From NCBI RefSeq assembly GCF_000018325.1, contig NC_009922.1:2728001-2792000 (forward strand): a stretch of DNA of 64,000 bases, read 5' to 3'. Positions 58,044 to 64,000 of this stretch are shown here, in pieces. The position numbers and the translations under genes are program-made. Source of the stretch: Alkaliphilus oremlandii OhILAs. GTDB taxonomy: Bacteria; Bacillota; Clostridia; Peptostreptococcales; Natronincolaceae. A model generated the notes under the pieces. The model saw only the letters and a program-made list of their open reading frames with translations. It had not been told where the DNA came from and did no database searches. The stretch's first letter is position 1. Every line of letters starts with the position of its first letter.

Positions 58044-58199
58044 TTACCTTCCCCCCTTTATCAGCCCTTCAACATCCATTTCCTTCAGCTCTTCTATGGT
58101 CATTGTCTTTTCTAAGGCACAGCGATAGGTTTCATATGCTGAGCCGCTGCATCCCACCAGCAATACTGCCACCATAATAAATATCGCTATTTTTCTCAT
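58044..58199 (-). CDS. Small predicted lipoprotein (51 aa)
   Basis: A 51-residue frame missed by length cut-offs. It starts MRKIAIFIMVAVLLVGCSGS, a complete lipoprotein signal with lipobox LLVGC (Cys 17), then a 34-residue polar tail ending VEGLIKGGR. GGAGGAGG lies nine bases before the ATG at 58199, which overlaps the kinase stop codon (ATGA). One base separates its stop from the ATPase start. No family was recognised. It might be an accessory or a sensor-like subunit of the exporter. Confidence 0.65.
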   Translation of the reverse strand: MRKIAIFIMVAVLLVGCSGSAYETYRCALEKTMTIEELKEMDVEGLIKGGR

Positions 58200-58780
58200 A
58201 GCTTAAAACCTCCTCCTATTTTATGGGTAGAGCCGATCCCATTATCTCTAATATGAAAGTATAAATTCCCATGGTCTATTTTGCATTGAATTTCAATTTT
58301 ACTACACCTTCCATGGCGTATGGCATTGGTTAAGGATTCTTGAAAAATTCGGTAGAGCACAACGGCTTCCTCTCTGATCTGGCTGTACTCCTTCAGTTTA
58401 TCATATGCTTTTAAAAGCTCCTGATATAACAGCTCCTGCTGTATTTTTCCTAAAGATTGTACCTTGCCATAGTTTATTAGGGTAATGATAAATGCTAGGG
58501 CCAAAAAATTAAAAGAAAATTCTGCAATGGTTTTAGGGTTTGGCATGGTATACAGTGCATAGAAAAATTTTCTAAGACATACAAGAGCAAATACTACGGA
58601 AGCTATATTGCTCCATTTTCTACAATCCAACACAATACCAGCTTCCAATATATTGAGTACATATAAGAAATGGATGAAATAGTTCACTAAAAATTTAGAA
58701 TAGAACTCCAGCAAAAATATAAAAATCCCATCAATCAACATCATCCATGGGTATTTTCGATGAAAATACGGTCGAATCAT
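58196..58780 (-). pseudogene. Decayed NarL/LiaS-type sensor histidine kinase
   Basis: A 194-residue frame. Hydrophobic segments (residues about 12-110) are followed by a short coiled region and a HATPase_c fragment (VVLYRIFQESLTNAIRHGRC, then FHIRDNGIGS). The expected DHp helix with the phospho-acceptor His is missing between residues about 135 and 138, and the protein stops right after the DNGIG box, before the G-x-G lid (GGGFKL end). Kinase activity is therefore unlikely. The putative ATG at 58780 follows GGGGGG without spacing. Its 5' end overlaps a YhhN fragment out of frame, suggesting deletion-fusion. No response regulator is adjacent. Confidence 0.7.
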
Positions 58781-58960
58781 CCCCCCACAGGATATAAAGT
58801 AGAAATATGGTCATCAGGACAATGGTTCTTTTCTGAGAAGCATTCTCGAAAACAAGAGCCAAACCGAACAAAACCGTTGCGAGTAAAGGCTTACTGATAT
58901 AGATGATCTTCTTCCCACTTACACCGCCAATTCCATAAATAATCCCTCTAACAATATATT
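58731..58960 (-). pseudogene. Fragment of a YhhN-family (lysoplasmalogenase-like) membrane protein gene
   Basis: A start-less minus-strand frame of about 70 codons contains YISKPLLATVLFGLALVF, then TIVLMTIFLLYILWGD. The K-P-L-x-T pattern followed about 40 residues later by a hydrophobic stretch ending in GD matches the N-terminal part of YhhN-family proteins. The match then breaks and the frame ends at 58731. It overlaps the 5' end of the decayed kinase. The recognition is by pattern only; a weak chance resemblance is possible. Confidence 0.5.
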
Positions 58961-58978
58961 ATCATTAGAGGGATTCCT
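58941..58978 (-). terminator. Hairpin downstream of leuS
   Basis: AATCCCTCTAA and TTAGAGGGATT form an 11-bp perfect stem around an AT-rich loop, followed on the minus strand by ATTTATG, a weak T-tract. It lies about 60 bases after the leuS stop and probably terminates leuS, though imperfectly, so readthrough into the kinase/ABC region is possible. Confidence 0.6.
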
Positions 58979-59036
58979 TGGAAACTTTTAATTCTTTATT
59001 TGATCGAATTCATGGATTCTATTTTTGTACAGTTTT

Positions 59037-61454
59037 TTATTTCACTACGATATTGTAAATTTTACCTGGCACATAAATTTCTTTCACAATGCTCTTTCCT
59101 TCTACTAGAGCCATTAATCTTTCATCGTTTCTAAACTGCTCCTTTACTTGGTCGGCAGTAAAATCTACAGAAATCACCATTTGCCCTTTTACCTTTCCAT
59201 TGATTTGGATTGGAATCTCTACAACGCTGTCTATGGTTTTAGCTTCATCCCAAATCGGCCATGTGGTTCCGTAGATATGCCCTTCAAAGCCTAGAACCTC
59301 CCAAAGCTCTTCTGTAATATGAGGCGCTACTGGGTTTAAAAGTGTCAGCAAGGTCTTCATATCACCCTTCGTTACCGTACCGTGATCATAAAAATCATTA
59401 ATCAGCGCCATCATACTGGCAACAGCTGTATTAAACTTCAATGTTTCATAGTCCTCTGTAACCTTCTTAATGGTTTTGTGGATATTTCCTTCTAGCTCCT
59501 TTGTCATCTCTTGGCTGTCGACCAGTATTTCTTGAAGCTTCCATATTCGATCTAGGAATCTTCTACAGCCCTTTACACCATTTTGTGACCAAGGTACACT
59601 TTTTTCAAAGTCGCCGATGAACATTTCATATAGTCTTAAAGTGTCTGCGCCAAATTCTGTAACGATATCATCTGGATTGATTACATTCCCTCTAGACTTG
59701 GACATCTTCTCGTTATTTTCTCCTAGGATCATTCCGTGGGATGTACGCTTTTGGTAAGGCTCACAGCTCGGTACAACACCACAATCATATAAGAACTTAT
59801 GCCAGAATCTTGAATATAGTAAATGAAGTGTGGTATGCTCCATACCTCCATTATACCAATCGATTGGCATCCAGTAATCTAGGTTTTCTTTGCTTGCCAG
59901 TTCCTCATTATTATGTGGATCTGTATATCTTAAGAAATACCAAGAGGATCCTGCCCATTGAGGCATTGTATCCGTTTCTCGCTCCGCTTTTCCACCACAT
60001 TTCGGACAAGTTGTTTCAACCCAATCCCGAAGGTTTGCAAGAGGCGATTCACCATTATCTGTAGGTTCATAGCTTTCTACCTCTGGAAGAAGTACTGGAA
60101 GCTGGCTTTCTGGTACTGGAACCCATCCGCAGCAGTCACAATGAACCAGTGGAATCGGCTCTCCCCAATATCTTTGACGAGAGAATACCCAGTCACGAAG
60201 CTTGTAGTTCACCTTACGCTTTCCTAAGCCTTTTTCTTCTAACCAGCTACTGATTTTTTCTTTCGCTTCTTTTACTTGCATGCCATTGATAAAGTCTGAA
60301 TTAACGATGATCCCTTCTTCTGTATCTGTATATGCCGCCTCATCTACATTTCCACCTGAAACCACTTCTACAATTGGAAGATTGAACTTCTTCGCAAATT
60401 CCCAGTCCCTTGTATCATGACCTGGTACCGCCATGATGGCCCCCGTTCCGTAAGACATCATTACATAGTCGGATATAAAAATAGGGATTTGCTTTCCAGT
60501 AGCTGGATTTGTAGCCTCAATGCCCTCTATTTTCACACCAGTCTTATCTTTCACCAGTTCCGTTCTTTCGAACTCAGATTTTTTAGCAGCTTCTTCTCTA
60601 TAATGAACCAGATCGTCCATGTTTTGAATATGAGCTGCAAGTTCTTCTATATATGGATGCTCTGGAGAGATTACCATATAAGTTGAACCAAATAGCGTGT
60701 CCGGTCTTGTGGTATAGACAGTTATTTTCTTACCACCGGTAATTTCAAAGTCCACTTCCATTCCTTCAGATTTACCAATCCAGTTTTTCTGTTGTATCTT
60801 TACTCGTTCGATATAGTCCACAAGATCTAAGTCGTTAATCAATCTTTCGGCGTATTCTGTAATCTTTAGCATCCATTGGTTTTTTTGCTTTCGAACGACT
60901 TCAGCTCCGCATCGCTCGCAACCACCATTGACAACTTCTTCATTTGCAAGACCAACCTTACAGCTGGTACACCAGTTGATGGACATTTCCTTCTTATAAG
61001 CCAAACCTTTTTCAAAAAGCTTTAGGAAAATCCACTGGGTCCATTTATAGTACTCTGGATCTGTGGTATTGATTTCTCTCGACCAATCGAAGGACATTCC
61101 CAGTCCTTGTAGCTGTTTTTTGAATCGGGCAACATTTTGCTCCGTAACAACTTTCGGATGTATTTTGTTTTTAATCGCATAGTTTTCTGTTGGAAGACCG
61201 AAAGCGTCCCATCCCATTGGATATAGAACATTGTAGCCCTCTAATCTTCTTTTTCTAGAAACCACATCCAATGCCGTATATGGGCGTGGATGCCCTACGT
61301 GTAGTCCCTGTCCAGATGGGTAGGGAAATTCGATTAAGGCATAGAACTTCTCCTTGTCTTTATCGTTTGAAGCGTGGAATACACCTCTTTCTTCCCAAAT
61401 ATTCTGCCATTTGCTTTCAATTTCTTTTGGATTGTATTGCTTCATTTCTGTCAA
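59037..61454 (-). CDS. leuS: Leucyl-tRNA synthetase
   Basis: An 805-residue class I synthetase. The HIGH motif appears as GQGLHVGHPRPYTALD (about residues 49-64), and KMSKS as GENNEKMSKSRGNVINPDDI (about residues 573-592). The CP1 editing domain (GTGAIMAVPGHDTRDWEFAK) and a zinc-type Cys cluster (CTSCKVGLANEEVVNGGCERC spans about residues 165-185; CPKCGG later) are present. It is regulated by the Leu T-box leader upstream and is a single-gene unit with a hairpin terminator. Confidence 0.98.
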   Translation of the reverse strand: MTEMKQYNPKEIESKWQNIWEERGVFHASNDKDKEKFYALIEFPYPSGQGLHVGHPRPYTALDVVSRKRRLEGYNVLYPMGWDAFGLPTENYAIKNKIHPKVVTEQNVARFKKQLQGLGMSFDWSREINTTDPEYYKWTQWIFLKLFEKGLAYKKEMSINWCTSCKVGLANEEVVNGGCERCGAEVVRKQKNQWMLKITEYAERLINDLDLVDYIERVKIQQKNWIGKSEGMEVDFEITGGKKITVYTTRPDTLFGSTYMVISPEHPYIEELAAHIQNMDDLVHYREEAAKKSEFERTELVKDKTGVKIEGIEATNPATGKQIPIFISDYVMMSYGTGAIMAVPGHDTRDWEFAKKFNLPIVEVVSGGNVDEAAYTDTEEGIIVNSDFINGMQVKEAKEKISSWLEEKGLGKRKVNYKLRDWVFSRQRYWGEPIPLVHCDCCGWVPVPESQLPVLLPEVESYEPTDNGESPLANLRDWVETTCPKCGGKAERETDTMPQWAGSSWYFLRYTDPHNNEELASKENLDYWMPIDWYNGGMEHTTLHLLYSRFWHKFLYDCGVVPSCEPYQKRTSHGMILGENNEKMSKSRGNVINPDDIVTEFGADTLRLYEMFIGDFEKSVPWSQNGVKGCRRFLDRIWKLQEILVDSQEMTKELEGNIHKTIKKVTEDYETLKFNTAVASMMALINDFYDHGTVTKGDMKTLLTLLNPVAPHITEELWEVLGFEGHIYGTTWPIWDEAKTIDSVVEIPIQINGKVKGQMVISVDFTADQVKEQFRNDERLMALVEGKSIVKEIYVPGKIYNIVVK

Positions 61455-61474
61455 CTCCTTCTACTTTTTAATAA

Positions 61475-61750
61475 AAATTAAAGCGACCCCTCGCCTCTAA
61501 ATACTATAGAGGCGAAAGATCGCGATACCACTCTACTTGATTATCTATACAAACAGCAAAGCAAAAGCTCCCTGTTTAAAAACAACCATCTCAACAACCT
61601 TTAACGGAGTTCACCTGATTAGAATTACTTTCATTTCACCCTAATAGCTCCGGGACGAGTTCAGCTACGCTCATTGTTATCTTCCACCACCCGATAACTC
61701 TCTAAAAATGATTGTGAACCTACTACTTCCCTTCACAGCAACTTTTTTAC
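61475..61750 (-). ncRNA. T-box leader of leuS (Leu, CUC specifier)
   Basis: The minus strand shows a T-box leader: a stem I region with GTAGCTGAACTCGTCCCGGAGC, whose specifier GAA-CTC places the Leu codon CUC at 61659-61657. Later comes the T-box sequence AGTGGTATCGCG (about 61532-61521), then a terminator stem (GCGATC...GCCTCTATAG / TAGAGGC...GGGTCGC, T-rich end near 61475). Uncharged tRNA-Leu should open the terminator and permit leuS expression. Confidence 0.93.
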
Positions 61751-61783
61751 TATGATTTGTTTTCTTTAGTTAATTTGTATTGT

Positions 61784-61812
61784 ATTATACTAAATTATTC
61801 ATCTTAAATCAA
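61784..61812 (-). promoter_or_regulatory. Sigma-A promoter of leuS
   Basis: TTGATT (61812-61807, minus strand) and TATAAT (61789-61784) with a 17-base spacer. The transcript would begin about 30 bases before the T-box leader. Confidence 0.75.
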
Positions 61813-61822
61813 GCTTAATTTT

Positions 61823-62590
61823 CTAAGCAGCTTCAAGCTCTCCCCCTTGCCTATTACTGCTAAACCATACTAAGGCAAATCCTATGACAAAAACCATGAT
61901 GATCGGTACGCTCAACGTTGAAGGTACCATACTTCGAGAGGAACCGAGGATTAAACCAGCAAAAAAGTAGGAAAGCTTTGCCTTATATCGATCATAAAGT
62001 TGTGACAATATATTTAATAATAAAACGGTTCCCATGATCGCACCTGCTCCAAAGACCAGTAGGTTTACGATATCCAGCTCATTAATAGAAACAAACATCA
62101 CATCGTATACCCCCATTAAAATTAAAACGGAGCTGCCAGGGATTCCCGGAATAATCATTGCTGCTGTAGCCAATGCGCCCCCAATAAACAGCGCTAAAAA
62201 GCTAACTTCCTCCTCCATACCCCCAAAGGATAGAGGCTCTCCTACCATTACGGCACCGATCATCGTTCCTAGGATTGCAATACCTAAAAATCCACCATTC
62301 ATTTTGGGGCATCCATAGAGTACAGATTTAATGGAAGCCAACAAGCATCCCAGCAAAAACGAAACCGTGGCATCCCGATAATTTTCAAAAACAAATCCAA
62401 AAGCCATGCCACTAATAAATATTCCGGCAATAATACCACCAATCAAAGGGAGATACGGTTTAATGTTCCGTTTCATTAAATCCTTAATTAAATCTTCATA
62501 TAAACCAAAAATAAGAAATGCAGTTCCACCGCTCATGCCGGGCATTACCATTACAAAACCTAATATAATCCCTTTTATCCACAAGTTCAT
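61823..62590 (-). CDS. DUF368 undecaprenyl-phosphate translocase (PopT type)
   Basis: A 255-residue membrane protein of the DUF368 family with about eight helices. The N-terminal GIILGFVMVMPGMSGGTAFL (about residues 5-24) and the repeated AAMIIPGIPGSSVLILMGVY (about 140-159) are its inverted-repeat hallmark. DUF368 (PopT) proteins were shown to recycle undecaprenyl phosphate across the membrane, a role shared with DedA/UptA proteins. The second ATG (62590), seven bases after GGGAGG, is chosen over 62596. It is transcribed alone. Confidence 0.88.
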   Translation of the reverse strand: MNLWIKGIILGFVMVMPGMSGGTAFLIFGLYEDLIKDLMKRNIKPYLPLIGGIIAGIFISGMAFGFVFENYRDATVSFLLGCLLASIKSVLYGCPKMNGGFLGIAILGTMIGAVMVGEPLSFGGMEEEVSFLALFIGGALATAAMIIPGIPGSSVLILMGVYDVMFVSINELDIVNLLVFGAGAIMGTVLLLNILSQLYDRYKAKLSYFFAGLILGSSRSMVPSTLSVPIIMVFVIGFALVWFSSNRQGGELEAA

Positions 62591-62596
62591 CTCCAT

Positions 62597-63310
62597 GCCT
62601 CCCGAAGTACCTATCTATTCATAAAATATATACTATCTATTATATATTGCCTTCATTAAAAACACAAAATTCATTTTTAAATTTTTGTTAATAAATAGAC
62701 ATATTGTGTTATACCTATGGAAGCACTGCCTTATGGAAACTGTAACTTTATTTATTCAATTCACGTTGCAGCTTATTTTCATTATCCATAAAAAACTTTT
62801 TAAAAAATTCGGAAATTTGTGTTTAGAATGTTTTTTAGGGGGCATATATATAACAAATAGAATGCAGTAACCCTCTACCAATCCTAAACTACGATATGAA
62901 CATTTAGCCCGAGCATTTGTGAATATCCGTAGGAAACGTAGTCAGCAGCAAGGTTTAGATTTAGAAAAGTAAATAGCTTTAAGGGAGAAGAATTAGATTT
63001 TCTAATTTGAAGATTTCAAAGTATTTGAAATGGAGCTTTATCAAGAGAGGTTTTTAGTTTCACAGTAAGTTTTAATTTAAAAGCAGCTATGTTGTAGAAA
63101 GCATTATGGTCTGTTTGTAAAAGGAGGCGTTGCACATCAGCAGTATCATCAACGAAGATCCACCTAAGACATCGGAGGATTGGCACGGTTACCTACACTT
63201 CTATTTAACATAGAAGGGGTTATTTCCAAATAGTGAAATAGCCCCTTTTTATATGCACTGATAAAGTTCTAAAACTATGTATTCTCATTACAGAACCATG
63301 GGTGAGTATC
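62597..63310. other. Gene-poor 0.7-kb region with possible gene remnants
   Basis: No complete gene could be supported. The plus strand shows an open fragment at about 62876-62968 (including LRYEHLARAFVNIRRKRSQQ, stop after DLEK) without a start codon. A second open stretch, about 63120-63210, follows AAAAGGAGG but has only a TTG two bases from that site; it ends HGYLHFYLT. A plus-strand terminator closes the region. It may be a decayed gene or an unrecognised small RNA. Confidence 0.4.
63198..63251 (+). terminator. Plus-strand tandem hairpin terminator
   Basis: CTTCTAT-TTAAC-ATAGAAG is followed by GGGGTTATTTC...GAAATAGCCCC and TTTTTATAT on the plus strand. The T-tract is on the plus side, so it serves a rightward transcript, although no rightward gene is recognised. 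On the minus strand it could weakly follow tdk. Confidence 0.75.
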
Positions 63311-63898
63311 CTACTTTATGACTTCATGGCAAGCTCTGCATCTTGCCTCATAGCTTTCTTTGGCACCTACCATAATAATCGGATCATCGTACTTAGCTGG
63401 TTTTCCATTGACGATTCTTTGCGTTCTCGTTGCAGGTACCTTACACTTCATACAAACCGCCGTAAGCTTGGTTACATATTCTGCAATTGCCATTAAATTC
63501 GGTACTACTTGGAACGGTTCGCCTCTGAAATCCATGTCAAGCCCAGAGCAGATCACTCTTTTACCCATATCAGCGGCATCCTTACAAATTTTAACGATAT
63601 CTTCACCTAAGAATTGAACTTCATCTATAGCCAGCACATCAAAGTCTTTATTTTCTAAATGGCCTAAAATCTCTTCGGGGCTACTTACAGGAATACATTC
63701 CATTTGCTTTCCACTATGAGAAGTAATATGATTCGTAGAGTAACGGTTATCGATAGCAGGCTTAAAGGATAACACTTTTAAATTCGCAATTCTACAACGA
63801 TTTACTCTCCTCATCAGCTCTTCACTTTTGCCAGCGTACATGGGTCCCACAATGACCTCAATACTTCCACCCTTAGAATATTCTATAAAATCCACCAT
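63311..63898 (-). CDS. tdk: Thymidine kinase
   Basis: A 195-residue type II thymidine kinase. P-loop GPMYAGKSEELMRRVNRC (about residues 17-34), Walker B/lid DVLAIDEVQFL (about 86-96), catalytic Glu and two zinc CxxC pairs (CMKC and CRAC) are intact. It phosphorylates thymidine to dTMP. The ATG at 63898, eight bases after AAGGGGGC, is preferred over an in-frame ATG at 63979, which would add 27 atypical residues. In Bacillus tdk lies upstream of prfA in the same order. The remaining 100 bases to the window edge hold no recognisable gene. Confidence 0.96.
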   Translation of the reverse strand: MVDFIEYSKGGSIEVIVGPMYAGKSEELMRRVNRCRIANLKVLSFKPAIDNRYSTNHITSHSGKQMECIPVSSPEEILGHLENKDFDVLAIDEVQFLGEDIVKICKDAADMGKRVICSGLDMDFRGEPFQVVPNLMAIAEYVTKLTAVCMKCKVPATRTQRIVNGKPAKYDDPIIMVGAKESYEARCRACHEVIK

Positions 63899-64000
63899 AT
63901 AAACTGCCCCCTTAAAAAATAAATCCAAACTTACGATACGGTCCCATCGGTATACAGCAGCTCGATCTTTCCTATCCATAAAAAGCTTACTACGTTCTTA

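Noticed and set aside
62685..62870. 61-codon plus-strand open frame
   Set aside because: Low-complexity AT-rich frame rich in Ile/Leu/Phe without ribosome binding site or family resemblance.
63020..63060. TATCAAGAGAGG resembling the start of an S-box riboswitch
   Set aside because: None of the following S-box core (GGAGGGA, GGCCC, GAAACCCGGCAACC) is present, so it is a chance match.
63070..63251. Possible 6S RNA or other known small RNA before the plus-strand terminator
   Set aside because: No closing stem and central bubble typical of 6S RNA and no known riboswitch core could be recognised; kept only as an unexplained region.
63899..63979. 27-residue N-terminal extension of thymidine kinase
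   Set aside because: The ribosome binding site and family N-terminus both point to the ATG at 63898.

Overview
The window reads as chromosome of a low-GC, Gram-positive, endospore-forming, flagellated anaerobe of the class Clostridia. Evidence: spoIID, spoIIQ and spoIIID, a CotF-type coat protein, Bacillus/Clostridium gene orders, S-box and T-box leaders, and an F-type ATP synthase whose c subunit carries a Na+-binding signature. The overall picture resembles Alkaliphilus-like organisms; that genus assignment is inference. Almost every gene is on the minus strand. Only two genes, a LysM protein at 23.5 kb and a NusG-II protein at 33.6 kb, are on the plus strand. No tRNA, rRNA, CRISPR array or intact insertion sequence was seen.

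Layout, left to right (transcription mostly right to left). 0-5.8 kb: recD2-comFC-yvyF-flgM-flgN-flgK (flgK cut by the window edge), with a sigma-D-type promoter in front of flgM. 5.9-7.3 kb: a small cluster of unknown function encoding a sigma-70 factor, DUF1659, DUF2922 and YvrJ. 7.5-9.1 kb: metK behind a complete SAM-I riboswitch, terminator and promoter. 9.1-13 kb: a COG2426 membrane protein, a GerMN lipoprotein, a His/Cys-rich DUF1292 protein, a GGDEF-EAL protein and fabZ. 13.3-17 kb: the potABCD polyamine transporter. 17.2-18.5 kb: a CotF-like protein and an MgtC-like protein. 18.7-23.3 kb: a four-carbon acid-sugar (threonate/erythronate type) operon of DeoR regulator, DUF1537 kinase, PdxA2-like dehydrogenase and GntP permease, with a 10-bp-periodic operator-like array at its promoter. 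24.1-32.6 kb: a sporulation, cell-shape and flagellar block (ywmB-murA-spoIID-spoIIQ-spoIIID-mbl-flhO-flhP-rod-binding protein) in the order known from Bacillus. 34.1-41.1 kb: the complete atpZIBEFHAGDC operon. 41.3-47.4 kb: wecB, tagO/wecA, comEB, upp, rpiB, ywlE and sua5. 47.4-50.6 kb: an FHA, FtsW/RodA and class B PBP cluster. 50.6-54.4 kb: a ZIP transporter, prfA, prmC and DUF1385. 54.8-58.9 kb: an ABC-2 exporter operon headed by a decayed sensor kinase and a YhhN gene fragment. 59-61.8 kb: leuS with a Leu (CUC) T-box leader. 61.8-63.9 kb: a DUF368 lipid-carrier translocase gene, an unexplained 0.7-kb gap, and tdk.

The most distinctive non-coding feature is a dispersed repeat of about 120 bp, predicted to fold into two hairpins. 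It is present as three near-full copies, one internally rearranged copy, one half copy and two end remnants. In six of the seven cases its conserved end abuts the T-tract of a rho-independent terminator; in the seventh it lies just before the ribosome binding site of yvrJ. A separate 49-nt palindrome with GGGACGGTTCTC arms, of REP type, lies upstream of the pot operon. These repeats, the sigma/DUF1659/DUF2922/YvrJ cluster, the metal-binding-looking DUF1292 protein, the Na+-type ATP synthase and the decayed kinase/YhhN junction are the items most worth a second look.
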